A stretch of DNA of 64,000 bases from Forficula auricularia (GCA_024734495.1 JALMQS010000888.1:206014-270013); one strand, 5' to 3'; numbered from the stretch's first letter, positions 42,720-54,699 are shown. Numbers and translations are program-made. Notes: a model not told the origin generated them from the letters alone.

Positions 42720-43310
42720 TAGCATTTAAAAATGGAAAAAATTATATCGTTAACAATTTGTGGCTAAGTAGAGATATTTCTTAATTAATTTCTACTGTTT
42801 TTTACTGCTTGATTATCAATTTTATGTTATGTTACATTTTTTTTCTAAATATATCCTTTTATTACAATTTAAATAAAATGATTTGATTTTTATTAAAAAT
42901 AAAAAAATATTTACCTTTATTTAAATATGTACATATATATTCTTAAGGGGCTGCAATTTGACTTTTTGTCCCGGGGGATATAATTGCTAGTTCAGCCCTT
43001 TTCAAGTGTTAATATAATACAATGTAGTTCCGCTTCAACTCGACAAATTTTAATGAGCGTCATTTCTCCATGTTGTTTTTTTATATATATTTTTGTTAAA
43101 AACATATCTAAAAAAAAAATATAAAATCAATTAATATAAATTTATTAAAAGCAAACTTCAGATTTTAAATTCAGCTTATTATACTTTAGATATTGAATAT
43201 TGAAATTGCAATTTACATAAGATTAATATTTTTCAAATGTTAAAAAATATTTAATAAAATTGAAAATGTAATGTATAAGGATTAATCAGTGTCTTCTGAT
43301 TGATATAAAA
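42720..43310. other. AT-rich stretch without recognised features
   Basis: Nothing supportable beyond A/T runs. Confidence 0.4.
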
Positions 43311-43311
43311 A

Positions 43312-43465
43312 TATATATATAAATTTTATTTGTTTAAAACTACATTTTTAAAGGCTTAGCCATTATTTTCAATCTGATATAAAAATCAATACTAAATATT
43401 TTTATTAGACTGAAGATAAAGACTAAGCCTTCGAAATTATAATTTCAAATGAATAAGTTTTATAT
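43312..43465. repeat. Foldback with a degenerate hammerhead-like core
   Basis: tatataaattttatttg...ggcttagcc (left) mirrors gactaagccttcgaaattat...ttttatatata (right). The right arm reads CTGAAGA-TAAAGACTAAGCCTTC-GAAA, a worn hammerhead core. Confidence 0.6.
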
Positions 43466-44029
43466 ATACTCACATTTATATAAAAATATATCAATTTTAA
43501 TTATTTGAGAGTAATGTCGGAGGTTGTGCCTTCATCTTGAGTTTGTTAGGTACAAAGAAAATAAATGGGGAAAATGTAAAAAAAAATTAGATTTAACTTT
43601 AATGTCAAATAAATAAAATTTATGTATATATGTGTAAAATTATATATTATTTATATCAAGAAGAAGAGATTATTTTACCATTTTTCTAATGAAAATGAAG
43701 TTTTTCAATGGTGTCCAAAGAAAAGGCATTGTGCGAAGAGTTCTATGTATAGATGGCTGCCCTGCAGGTGAAACATAAAAGAACCAGATTTTTAAGGGCG
43801 GTTCATTGAAAACGTTAAATACAAATAAACTATATTTTTATTCAAAATTATATATCATTTATTTCATTTATTCATTGCATAAATTCCAAAGAAAAATATA
43901 TAATAGTATGCCCACAACATAATTTATTTAGAATTTATTTATTTTATTTATTTATTTAATTTATTTATTTATTTACAATGAATACAAACAATGAACCGCG
44001 GGTCGTTCCACCTATAGTGTTGTACATTA
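43466..44029. other. AT-rich stretch without recognised features
   Basis: A (attt)n patch lies at 43925-43975. No gene. Confidence 0.4.
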
Positions 44030-44370
44030 CAAAAAATAATTTTTAAGAAAAAAATAAAACCGACTTAAAAAAAATTAAATGCAACAAATAAAATACACTA
44101 AAAGGTATAAAATAATTATTAACTTATTTAGTTACAACTAAACTACGAAATATTAACATGAAATTACTTTTTGTACTCGGTGCCAATGCGATTCATAAAA
44201 GGTATATGTTTGGCACCGACTTAAAAAAGTAATTTCATGTTAATATTTCGTAGTTTAGTTGTAACTAAATAAGTTAATAATTATTTTATACCTTTTAGTG
44301 TATTTTATTTGTTGCATTTAATTTTTTGAAGTCGGTTTTATTTTTTCTTAAAAATTATTTTTATTTTTCT
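44030..44370. repeat. Long foldback (about 160-bp arms)
   Basis: The left arm (from aaccgacttaaaaaaaatta to ctcggtgcca) is repeated in inverse on the right (from tggcaccgactt to gaagtcggttttattttt) with a loop of about 25 bp near 44200. Arms are nearly identical, implying recent origin or gene conversion. Confidence 0.85.
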
Positions 44371-44689
44371 CTTTTTTTAGTGATGTTATTAATAGTGATC
44401 ATATCATCAGAACTTGACCAAATGAATATGGGACCATCCCTAAGATACCCCCTTTCCATTAAAAAAGAATCATCAAAATCGGTTCATAAAGAAAGAAGTT
44501 AGGTATGAGTAAACCTAACAAAAAAGGTCTAATACCTATGAAAAAAATGGGACCAATCGGAAGGTAGACCGAACCCAATGCAAATTTTTTTTTTCAAAAT
44601 CGGTTCACAATTGGCGGAGATATGAGATAACATAGGCACAAAAAAAAATTCAGTCGAATAGAGAACCTCCTCCTTTTTTTGAAGTCGGT

Positions 44690-45759
44690 TAAAAATTCAA
44701 AATGTCTTCGAAACTTGGAATATAAGTCATTAAAAGCATAATAAACACTGCTGTTAAAATTTGAAGACGATTTACCACACCAAACATGAAATAATTGCAA
44801 TTAAAAATCAAATCTTTTACATTCAATGCAGTTAAAACTCAGTGTGCTCAAATTCGTCCCTGTCTCGAATATGTGGAGGGGTACCTCCAAGCATTCTCTT
44901 GTTACACTGGACGCAATTCAGAAGCGAGGAATTAAACTAATAGGAGACCCGGCTCTAACCAACTCACTCGACTCCCTGGCTCACCGAAGAACCGTTTCTG
45001 CCGCTTTCTCTGTACTACAGATACTATCACGGTGTCTGTTCAGTCGAGCTGAAATCAATTATCCCCCTAATGCCCTCTTTACGAGAAATACGCGGGTTTT
45101 CAAACGCTCAGCACCCCTTCGCTGTCAAATTGGATAAAAGTCGAACAAGCGCTTTCGCCAACTCTTTTATCCCTATGACCTCCAAAGAATGGAACTCGCT
45201 CCCTGCCACCATCTTTCCCGCGACTAATAACCTTCAGCTATTTAAGACCCGTATCCACAGATACCTTCGACCTTCGCCCAGCCCATGAAATTCTTTCTTC
45301 TTCTTTTCACGATGGAGGAACCAACCCAGGCCTTTAGGGGTTGCACCTTTTTGGTGTAACTCCTTCTCTCATCATTTTCATAAAAAAAAATATGGTAGAT
45401 TGGGCAGGGGTGAGAAAATGATATTTTATTTTTTTTCATTGAAGGACTTTCACCATCTTGAAAAACTAATATTTTTTAGAATAATATATTCGGAGTAACT
45501 TAAAAAAACATTGAAATTATTTACCTCGTAGTTTAGATAAAAAAATAAAAAAAAATATTTTGGCGATTATTTTTAGTGGAGGGGATATAAGATTAATGGC
45601 TTGGAAACGATCCATTCATAAAGAAGATATACTAGTGTGAAAAGTACAGTGACACGTTAAAAAAACATAACCTTAAAATTTTAGCACTCTTCATATATAG
45701 CAGAGTGGTTACGAAGGCTAAAACTTTTGTGTGGGTTGTCGCAGAAAGAACTACCTTAA
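44690..45759 (-). mobile_element. TTAA element family 2 copy 2, split by a LINE
   Basis: 44690-44825 and 45393-45759 match the family 2 element at 42195-42719 in reverse. The far end is CAGAAAGAACTACCTTAA. The LINE 3' end lies in between. Confidence 0.7.
44826..45390 (+). mobile_element. 5'-truncated LINE, copy 3 (+ strand)
   Basis: It encodes the C-terminal end of a LINE reverse transcriptase: WRGTSKHSLVTLDAIQKRGI, then after a shift SFIPMTSKEWNSLPATIFP and LQLFKTRIHRYL. This WNSLP...LFK.RI layout is standard for the tail of LINE ORF2 proteins. A 3' UTR (ggttgcacctttttggtgta) and a short A-rich tail follow. Similar copies lie at 15987-16345, 37330-37680 and 57430-57905. Confidence 0.8.
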
Positions 45760-45930
45760 AACTCATTGCCCCTTAGAAAAAAATCAGAAACTCCCTTATA
45801 ACGAGGCATCACTTATGTATTTCTCATTAAATTATTTCACTACTTTCAAAATTTATCAATTCTACTGAAAAGTTAGTTGATCTTTAATCGGATAACCGAA
45901 ATTAAAACCTTAATTGTGATGGCTAATCAG

Positions 45931-46860
45931 CTGGCCGGCTGCTGCCTCTAGGAAAAATCCCAACTACCTTTGGCCTAGTTAGGATGAGAGTTTCAATTTA
46001 GGTAATCCGATTAGACATCAACTAAATTTTTAATTTTAAGATAATAACTCGTTTCTTATTTTTTAATATATAATGTAGTATAGACTGTGGGATTCTAGAA
46101 AACCCTTTAATGCAAAAATCAACCACCCGAAATAGGGGATGAGCAGCGCCGGCCTTAGAGCATCTAGAGACCTTGGACGAACTTTGTTGGCGCCTCTTGT
46201 AAGGATTGAGTATTTCTATAAACTGAATTTTGGCTCATTAATGTTATATAAAAAAAGTGCCTGGAGCACCGAGCGATGCTCGGTAACTTTTGCATCTAAA
46301 TAGCATTAAGCTAGTTTCGCGACATACTATCAAAAGTTAGCTAGAGTATATAGAACAGACAATAAGGATTCATTAGTTCATAAGCCCAAAACTTTTTGCT
46401 GTTTATGTACCAATTCTATCCAATCCCGGGTAAAAGCAAAGCTGTGGGTCTCCTTTTTTAAGCGCCAATTTCGTTGTCAAAAGGGTTGCCCCACTCTGCT
46501 CACCTCTCCCGCCCTATTTTAGTTATTCGAGCGCTCCTAGGGGCAGCACTCAACGAATATTGACCCGGGGATTTTAAAATATAATTTGATTCCGTCTAAT
46601 CGGTTTTTAATTAAAAGTGCAGTAGATCAATATTAATGTAATTATTAATATTATAATAATATAATAAATATTATTAATATTATTTACAATATTTTTATTA
46701 AATCAAACCACGTAATAGAACCGAATATGTGCAAACGACTCCGGTTCGGTTAATATATATTCAGTTCGGCTCGGTTGGGTTCGTATAGCTCCTTTTCGGG
46801 CTGGCATTTAGACGAACTGAATATATATTAACCGAACCTCCGAAAGTTAAGTACGGACCG
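45931..46860. other. Repeat-rich stretch: fragments of several families
   Basis: 46258-46295 has the hairpin accgagc-gat-gctcggt also seen at 51470 and 52960. 46310-46430 is an inverted fragment of TTAA family 1. 46740-46850 is an inverted repeat (ggttcggttaatatatattc and its mirror). No gene. Confidence 0.6.
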
Positions 46861-46862
46861 GA

Positions 46863-47005
46863 TGTGTTTTGGACTCCATTTTTTTTCTAATCAAACACAC
46901 ATTGAAAACGGAATCAGCCAATCGTCGGGCAGGGTGTGTTTGGGGTTCCCATTTTTTCCTAAATCAAACACACATTGAAAACCGAACAGCCAATCGTCGG
47001 ATATA
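46863..47005 (+). repeat. Two-copy tandem repeat of about 68 bp
   Basis: The block containing atcaaacacacattgaaaac and agccaatcgtcgg is repeated twice in a row with small differences. Confidence 0.8.
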
Positions 47006-47185
47006 AATAATAGTGAAAAAGCACTCTTGGACTCTAGTATTTCAGTGAAGAAAAAAAATGAGGGCATCTGATTTTTGGATTCATCCAAAAGTATTGCTGT
47101 ATAAATAAACTGCATACGGATCGTTGCTAAACTTTATCCAAATTCATTTGAAATATTAATATGTTCTTAATTCCTGTGAATACAT

Positions 47186-47300
47186 TGTAATAGACTGATG
47201 AAGAGGGCAAAGCCCTCGAAACTATAGTCTCGTTATAAATAAATAAATTTTATAATTCCAGCAGAAGACACACTCTTTTATTGGTCTCCTTCAATATGTT
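47186..47300 (+). ncRNA. Hammerhead-ribozyme-like motif with repeat tail
   Basis: CTGATGA, stem II GAGGGC-AAA-GCCCTC, GAA, palindromic ACTATAGT, C: identical core to 36297-36347. It is followed by the same tail (cagaagacacactctttta). Confidence 0.65.
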
Positions 47301-48090
47301 CTTGAGTAAAGTACTTTAAAATATAATTTTACTAAAAACTTTATTTAACCTTTTTGTGGTCCCAAGGTACTTGATTAGGATATTAAATTTCATCAAAATT
47401 GGTTAGGTCATTTTCAAGATATTTAGAAAAAACTAAAAAAGTACTGAAATAAAGTACTAATGTTTGTGGACCGATATGTACCAAAAACTAATCAGCGCTT
47501 CATTTTATTAAACTAATGGTAGGTTTTCAATTTCATTTCAATCAGCGCAAAGGTGTGGAAAAAATCGTGGACGAAAAAAACGTTAACACATACATACATA
47601 CATACATACATACATCCCCACGCACTTCAAAAAAAAATGGGACTTTTTGGCCTCTCGACGAGATTCCAGGTAATTTTTGGCAAAACCGTCACGTGCTAAA
47701 ATTCAATCTCATTGAATACTTCAATTTGTGACCTTAATTGAGTCTATGGGTTCCTTAGTCTTTACCTGAGGACCCTTTAAAGTCGCGCTTGCCGCGAGAG
47801 CGATTCCAATACTTTCTCCCATGCTTCGCATTGGATAAAGTAAAAAAGTGTCAATTGAAAAGTATGTTCAATGAGACTCTCTTTTATATGAACTATATAT
47901 TTTCAAATGAGCGATTTGAATTCCCGCTCACTTTTTTTATAATATATATAAAAATAATGATTTAGCGCCAAGTTGACATTCATTAGTTCAGCGCGACAAG
48001 GGGTGCCACTGGTGGGGGGAACACTGATGACAGCGAACCTGGCGGTGAGAAAACATAACATGACTCAGACCTTCAGCTTTGTCTGAGCCC
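47301..48090. other. Non-coding stretch with an (acat)n microsatellite
   Basis: (acat)n at about 47590-47616. Phrases such as catcaaaattggtta recur at 52407 and 44470 and are common near ends of dispersed repeats. No gene. Confidence 0.4.
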
Positions 48091-48094
48091 AAAA

Positions 48095-48290
48095 TTGTCT
48101 TAAAAAATGTATTGGTTATTGTTTAATGTTGGTTTAGTTTTTTATAAAAATGGTAAGAAGGGTTTCTTAATTATAATTAAAAATGTATGTAAATTTTCCG
48201 ATATCCTGTATAGTGCAATGTATAAGAGTCAAAAAACTCTATTTTTGAAATTTAATACCTCCGGAACTGTATTGTTCATAAGTTCCCGGG
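48095..48290 (-). mobile_element. Fragment of TTAA family 1, inverted
   Basis: The reverse complement matches 35160-35350 (ggagatattaaat, atacgggatatcgg, aaccaacattaaacaa). Confidence 0.7.
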
Positions 48291-48299
48291 GTTCCGTCC

Positions 48300-49360
48300 C
48301 CGGCATTTTTTCTATTATTCCACTTCATAAAAAACACATACTTATTCCATAATAAGGGGCCCGCTTTAGATTTTTCGGCCCCGGGCCCAAAATTTTATGT
48401 GGGGGCTATACTCATATAATTTAACTTATTTCTTCAAATTCTTTTGAAAAATATTCAACAGAAAATCCAGAATTTAAAATAGGTGCCCTGATTAGTTCAC
48501 TTTTCTGGCTGTAGAGAGCGGTATTAAGTTGTTATTCAAAACATCAAAAACAGAACTCACATGGGTAACGAAAAAAGCATAAATAGCTATTTTAACTGAT
48601 TCTTTTATAAATAAATCACCTTTATAATACTTCCCTTAGTGGCGGATTAATTAATTTTCAAATTATCATTTATAATAATGGCTAAAGTACACAATTTTAA
48701 TGTTTTTTGGGAGGAAATCCAGGAGTGTTTTTGGGTAAGCAACAAACATAATATATTAATTTAATACATTTCAAAATACAATATTTCAGCATCTAATTAT
48801 TAAATCTAAAAATATAATATATTCAATTAATCTAAATTTTGAAATATTTCTATTTGTATAATTTTTTTTTATTTACTATTTGTAAACTTTTAAATCAGAT
48901 TTATTCCATTTTTTCTGAATGAAACTTGTGGGGTTATCTCATGGATTTGTTTGGAAAGTTTTATGGGCTAGATCTAGATTTCACACGTGAGGAAATTAGA
49001 AAATAAATAAATAATTCTTGTATTCTCACATTTCGGCTGCACCTCTTAAGATTTTTTCAGGTGATAATAAATAAAACTAATATCATTTAAGGCAGGAGTG
49101 TCAAACTCATTTATGTTTGTGGGCCATTTAATTTAATAAATCGAACCCAACTGCGAAAAATAACCGAGTTCTATTCGGGAAGAGGGTGAACACCAATCAT
49201 TCTGACATATAATACAAATTACAGCTCAGATACTCTCTTATTTTAGAAATTTAAAGACTATTTCTATCACCAATTCGAACTTTTAAATGAAAAAAATTTG
49301 AGTCATTTTTCATATTTCTTCTAATCTGAAAAAATCATGCAAAACAACATCTATCTATCT
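48300..49360. other. AT-rich stretch without recognised genes
   Basis: No coding frame. Ends in a terminus-like sequence tctactcttattaaaagagc at 49363 that is mirrored near 52520. Confidence 0.4.
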
Positions 49361-49451
49361 ATCTACTCTTATTAAAAGAGCAAAAATTATATATATTATT
49401 AAGAATTCTTCCAGAACTTAAGTGACTTGATTTAAATTTTCTTATTAAATT

Positions 49452-50944
49452 GAAGGTTGTTTTTGTCACAAATATAATAAAACAATAATTTCAATAACTA
49501 TTTGATTTATTTAATTGATAACTATACAGTTTCGGTCACCACTGGTTGACCATCCTCAGTAGTTCTAAAATTGAAATGAAACATTTTATTTACATTTTTT
49601 CTTTTTATAGAGAATTATATAACACAATAAAATATACAATACAGTGGTACCTTGAGATACGAATTTAATTCGTTCTGTGATCATCGTCGTATGGCAAAAA
49701 AAACGTATCTCAAAGCTATTTTTCCCATTTAAAATAATGTAATATATATTAATGCGTTCTAGCGATATGAAACTAAGCCAAAACACAGTTAAATTACACA
49801 TAATATACACAATTTGTATATAGATAAACGAGTAATAATACACATAATGTTTATTAATCATCACTTTAATGCCAGGCCTTTTTGGCCTCACTTTCCTGAC
49901 TTTCCCTGCGTGAGACCTTCATAAGGTAACGATCAAGAGAAGTCTGTTTCTGCCTTCTTTTTAAAATGTTACGAAAGAATGTGAGACACCTATCATCAAA
50001 TAAAGCACATCGCAAATTCGTATCTCAAATTTTTCGTTGTATGTCGAGGTATACATTTTAGAATATTTCATGTTGTATCTCAAAACATTCGTATGTTAGG
50101 ACATTCGTATCTCAAGGTACCACTGTAGTTTGAAATCATACATACATCTCGTTCAAGAACCGGAATTTGTCATTTCACATGAAACATTCATTCCCAAATC
50201 TTCAATACAGATAGGTACATCACACAATTCATTACAATCACATGTATATAGCAACAATTTATAAAAACATTTATCACTGAACCAGAAACTATTTTGAACT
50301 GATGATTACATTAAATATTATTTTCAATTTAATTTTTTTCTCCTAATTATATCATTGCGTAGTTAATTATCAATCAATTAAAAAACCCATTATAAATAAT
50401 CTATTCCAGAAATACATTATAAGTTAATTTATTCTTTTTTTATTTTTTATTAATGAAATATCAATATATACATCTTCTTATTACATTTTTCTTATAAACT
50501 TAATACCTGTTCAATCAATACACAAACCAAATCAACACTTTCACAACAATGAGACTGTAGCATTCTGATATGTTTTCCGAATCTATTTTGAAATTTACAC
50601 ATTCATCGATATCTTTCAATATATAAAGAGATTCTTTTATTTTCCTCTTGAATGAATTGTGTGTGTACCTATCTGTATTGAAGATTTGGGAATGAATGTT
50701 TCATGTGAAATGACAAATTCCGGTTCTAGAACGAGATGTATGTATGATTTCAAACTATTGTATATTTTATTGTGTTATATAATTCTCTATAAAAAGAAAA
50801 AAATGTAAATAAAATGTTTCATTTCAATTTTAGAACTACTGAGGATGGTCAACCAGTGGTGACCGAAACTGTATAGTTATCAATTAAATAAATCAAATAG
50901 TTATTGAAATTATTGTTTTATTATATTTGTGACAAAAACAACCC
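49452..50944. repeat. Large foldback with hammerhead-like cores in both arms
   Basis: The left arm (49452-50237, interrupted by a MITE) mirrors the right arm (about 50652-50944). Pairing blocks include gttgtttttgtcacaaatat, gaaacattttatttacattt and cggaatttgtcatttcacat. The plus-strand core at 50836-50880 reads CTGAGGA, a stem closed by GGTCA/TGACC, GAA, ACTGTATAGT. The minus core at 49516-49563 is its mirror. Confidence 0.85.
49642..50125. mobile_element. Tc1/mariner-type MITE with TA target duplication
   Basis: The ends are cagtggtaccttgagatacg and its inverse (cgtatctcaaggtaccactg). TA lies on both sides (49640-49641, 50126-50127). The other arm of the host foldback preserves the empty site (acaatagtttgaaat), proving the insertion. 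No ORF. Confidence 0.92.
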
Positions 50945-50986
50945 TTCAATTTAATAAGAATATATATATTATGTTTATATATGTTC

Positions 50987-51146
50987 CGAGGGGTGAACCG
51001 CGTCCTAAAATTGTGTACACCTACTTCCACTTTCATTTCCAAGTAGAAGTCAATAGATGACAATAGATTATCTAATGAATTCCAAAGTAATTCAAAATGA
51101 TTCCAAAGACGGTGTACACCTAATTCCAATCGCGGTTCACCCCTCG
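50987..51146. mobile_element. Short TIR MITE, copy 2 (cgaggggt family)
   Basis: cgaggggtgaaccgcg ... cgcggttcacccctcg, perfect 16-bp inverted ends. The body matches 3066-3221 in reverse. Confidence 0.85.
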
Positions 51147-51457
51147 ATATTTTCTATTTTGAAAAAGGCTCTACCGATTTTGATGAAACAAACTCTATTA
51201 ACAAGTTTTGAGGATGAGAAAGCGATCTGGCTAGGTCTAGACCTCATCAAAATTCATCTTAATTGACTTTTTCTTAATTAAAGTAATTATTGATAGATGA
51301 AAATATTAATAAAAAAGTTTGTTTACATTTTTTTCAATTATCTTTTATTTATTAATGGTTTTTTAATTTTAAATCCCACAAAAAGATCATTACAAAAATT
51401 ATTATATTATATTAAAAGTTAGGCAATTTAATTTGATTATAAATCGAGTTTTAAATA

Positions 51458-51720
51458 ATAGTACCTGGAGGCACCGAGCGATGCTCGGTAACTTCTTCCT
51501 TCAGTTAAAACCTTTATTTTAATATTATTTTTAATTTAAAATTCTGATAAAAAAGGTCGATTTTTATTTGAGAGCCGTTTTCAAATTAAAAAAATACAAA
51601 TATATATAGTATTCGCCTACTGTACCCCCCCCCCCCCCCCCACCGCTTGACCCCACCCCCGAAACCTCGCCCTACCCCCGGATCCCCCACCACTGCACCT
51701 GTTTTGATTCAACCATATGA
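51458..51720 (+). repeat. Hairpin-ended dispersed repeat, copy 1
   Basis: The hairpin accgagcgatgctcggt at about 51472 is followed by an AT-rich body with gagagccgttttcaaatt and a C-tract (51627-51640). The inverted copy is at 52695-52985. A hairpin near an end and no TIRs would fit a Helitron-like element, but the CTRR end was not established. Confidence 0.55.
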
Positions 51721-51789
51721 TTCATTTTTATTCATCCATAATTTTTAAAGAATTTGGTGTCGGTTCTAGGTGAAACATTTTAATAGATA

Positions 51790-51965
51790 ATAATTAAAAA
51801 TATATTTTTCTAGGTGGGTTTCACAAAAAAAACAAATATATGTTTTGAGTTTTTATCTCGATATATATTTCGGGTTATGAGCCCATCATCAGGAGTTACA
51901 AAAGAAAACTGAAAACTCAAAACATATATTTGTTTTATTTGTGAAACCCACCTAGAAAAATATAT
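51790..51965. repeat. Foldback with hammerhead-like core (minus strand)
   Basis: ttctaggtgggtttcacaaa at the left and tttgtgaaacccacctagaa at the right are perfect inverse arms. The minus strand at 51854-51893 reads CTGATGA, stem GGG-CTCATAA-CCC, GAA, then an ATATAT-type stem III. Confidence 0.8.
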
Positions 51966-51969
51966 TTTT

Positions 51970-52400
51970 ACTTATTATTTATTCATCCAATTGTTAATAA
52001 ATAAAACCTATCAAAATGTGTTGTTTTTTCAGAAAATTGAGACCTGCTTATGCGAAATATATTTTTAAATAAATTCTTGATTATTTTTTATTCTATTAAA
52101 TAAATAAAATTCTTTATAAAAACAATTATAAAACGTTTATTAATATTTCTAAAGTTTAGGTTGAACAAAATATGTTTTAAACCACAATCACAATACTTCT
52201 TCAAGGCCTTTGAGAACAGGATTTACCCGACCCCATTGTCTGCCTGAGCACAAAAGGAAAAGGAAAACCTTTTTTAAAACCATAAGAATGGGATTTGTCT
52301 ACCTGAGAATAATTAATTTGATTACGAAAAAACCCATCAAAAACAATTTTGTCCATGATGAGACCTTGACAGATCGAATTGTCACCCCAAAAACCCCCTA
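51970..52400. other. AT-rich non-coding stretch
   Basis: A 63-codon frame at 52210 is not protein-like. Nothing else is seen. Confidence 0.35.
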
Positions 52401-52545
52401 ACTCGTGAATTTCATCAAAATCGGTAGAGTCGTTTTCAAAATATAACCAAGATACAAATATATATATATATATATAAATAAATATACAAACAAATATATA
52501 AACAAATATACAATTTTTGCTCGTTTAATAAGAGTAGATAAACAG
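52401..52545 (-). mobile_element. Helitron-like or other terminus with (at)n
   Basis: The phrase gctcgtttaataagagtaga near 52520 is the reverse of tctactcttattaaaagagc at 49363. It follows an (at)n tract and a catcaaaatcggtagagtcg phrase. Termini starting TCTA..T without TIRs are seen in Helitrons; this is a weak call. Confidence 0.3.
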
Positions 52546-52694
52546 ATTAAAACAAATACTAATATATATTAGAATTTGGCAATTAATTGAAGAACTCAAA
52601 AATTGTTATTTAATTAAAAAAAAAATTATGGTATTTATTTATATACTAACTTATGATATACACATAATCTGTGGGCCACTAGAAGGCTAGAAAT

Positions 52695-52985
52695 GCTAAA
52701 ACCGGGTGCAGTGGCGCGGTGCGGGGTTTCGGGGGCGGGGTTGAAGGGGGATCCAGGCGGCGTGTACTATATATAGTATTTGTATTTTTTTTAATTTGAA
52801 AACGGCTCTCAGCGAGGCAGGTCTCTTGCTAGGGTCTTCTAATCTCCATCCATTTTTTTTATTTAATTCTGAATCCAAATAAAAATCGACCATTTTATCA
52901 GAATTTTAAATTATAAAAATAATATTAATATATAGCTTTTAATTGAAGCAAAAAGTTGCCGAGCATCGCTCGGTGACTCCAGTTA
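52695..52985 (-). repeat. Hairpin-ended dispersed repeat, copy 2
   Basis: Inverse copy of 51458-51720: gccgagcatcgctcggtgac hairpin at about 52958, gaaaacggctctcag, and GC-rich patch at 52705-52760. It lies just upstream of the first visible WDR74 exon. Confidence 0.7.
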
Positions 52986-53032
52986 CTTTATTAAATAATA
53001 TTCTAAAATATATATATGTATTTTTTTTTCAG

Positions 53033-53267
53033 GCGTAAATCTAAATTCCAAGGCCAGCATTCTTAAACATAATCAAAATATCAAAGTGTTGGATAAGAAA
53101 GATGAAATTAGTGCCATGTCTTGGGGAGACGCAGAGCAGAACGATATTCTTATTGGAACCAAAGAACAAAACGTGAAAATTTACGATACAGATTTTAAAG
53201 CTTTTGCCTCATCCATACCAGCTAAACAAGGAACCGGACCAATTGTCGGCATCTCCAGATACGAAAA
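53033..53267 (+). CDS. WDR74: WDR74 exon (N-terminal region)
   Basis: WDR74 is a nucleolar WD40 protein needed for 60S ribosome assembly. This exon encodes GVNLNSKASI, AMSWGDAEQNDILIGTKEQN and VKIYDTDFKAFA, the first WD-type blade as in the animal family. The acceptor is a long T-tract ending cag at 53032 (entering in phase 1, completing a Gly codon before VN). The donor is gtaaag after 53267 (phase 2). The frame is clean. The initiating exon (expected to end ..ILK-G) was not found upstream. The next intron of 2.7 kb holds two nested TIR elements. Confidence 0.85.
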
Positions 53268-53382
53268 GTAAAGCATTAAGGCGTTTGTTTATAGATTTGT
53301 GGGTCGATTCTGAAACGCATTGTAAGCGCTCAGCCAGTGTAACTAGACAAATTTACATGAATATTTGATTATTATTTATAGT

Positions 53383-54400
53383 CAGTGGCACAACCCGGAT
53401 TTTGTCCTGGGGGGGGTCAATTCACAAAGCAAATTATTTAGTAATTAAAACAAATAATAGTCCAGTTAAATTGTGTTTTTAGCAGGAAAGTTTTTGGGTT
53501 TGTAAATTCTTCTACCCTTTATATTTTTTGGTGTGCTGAATTCGAATCTGAGGTTTGCTAACAAAATTTCGTGACGGAACATTGTCAAAAATGCAAAAAA
53601 GTTAAAAAATCTCATTTTGTGGCGGTTTTTTGCTTATAACTCGAAATCTATCAACTTTTTGTAAATATCCTTTCTATTCAAAATGAAAGTTCATAAAACT
53701 TCCTACAAATTTCATCATTACTTGAAAATTTTATTGACTTGAACGTTTACTTGGACCACTTTTTTATAAAACAATTGGATTTATAGATATCTTGCATTTC
53801 CCATGACACTTTTGAGAATTCGGATCATATCCTGTCATGGAAAATGCTAGATGTCTATAAATCTAAGAGTTTTATAAAAAAAGTGATCCAAGTAAACGAA
53901 AAATTTGATAGTTATCGAGTTATTAGCAAAAAACCGCCACAAAAGAGATTAGATTTTTTACCTTTTTTTGCATTTTTGACAATGTTCAGTCACGAAATTT
54001 TTTGAGCAAACCTCAGATTCGAATTTAGCACACCAAAAAAAAAATAGGATGGAAGAAATCAAAACTACCTCAAAACTTTCCCGCGAGGGGTCCTTTAAAG
54101 AACAATTTAACTGGAGTAAAAAGGTATTCAAGAAATTAAAAAAGAACATAATTCTTGATTAAACATATGAAATATATTTAATTACGGTTAGTTTGCCATA
54201 AGAAACGGTTTGTCCTTGCCGTTACTCACCCCACGAGCCCTGTCCTGGTGGTGGTGGGGGCAGGAACTAATTACGGTTAGTTTGCCATAAGAAACGGTTT
54301 GTCCTTGCCGTTACTCATCCCATGAGCCCTGCTCTGGTGGGTGTCATAATTTATAGTCAAAATTTTGATTACCCCCCCCCCCCCCGTGGTTGCGCCACTG
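53383..54400. mobile_element. hAT-type foldback MITE in WDR74 intron
   Basis: The ends are cagtggcacaacccgg and gtggttgcgccactg. The flanking octamers tttatagt / gttatagt differ at one base, consistent with an 8-bp hAT duplication. Inside, 300-bp arms fold back (ttttgtggcggttttttgct against agcaaaaaaccgccacaaaa). The element itself lies between inverted gtcgattctgaaacg copies (53313, 54435), the ends of an older element. A gtttgccataagaaacggtt segment is duplicated at about 54188 and 54278. Confidence 0.75.
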
Positions 54401-54507
54401 GTTATAGTAGCGGAACGCTTACATTTCGTTTCAGAATCGACACCTTAGATTTTCATTTGCTGTGAAGCATACTTGGTAGGTATAATAATAAAACTTGAAC
54501 AAGATGC

Positions 54508-54690
54508 GAGGTAGGTTTCACAAAAAAAAGAAATAAAACAAAATTGAGTTTTGAATTCGATATATTTCGGGGGTGAGCCCATCATCATTTTCTCTGACTC
54601 CTGATGATGGGCTCACTCCCGAAATATATCGAATTCGGAACTCAATTTTGTTTCATTTCTTTTTTTGTGAAACCTACCTCGCATCTTGCT
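54508..54690. repeat. Foldback with paired hammerhead-like cores
   Basis: Arms from gaggtaggtttcacaaaaaa to its inverse ttttttgtgaaacctacctc. The plus-strand core at 54598-54634 reads CTGATGA-T-GGGCTCACTCCC-GAA-ATATAT-C, with its mirror at 54557-54587 on the minus strand. Confidence 0.8.
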
Positions 54691-54699
54691 CAAGTTTTA

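Noticed and set aside
45931..46560. Possible gene in a GC-richer patch
   Set aside because: No frame longer than a few dozen codons on either strand; the patch is made of repeat fragments.
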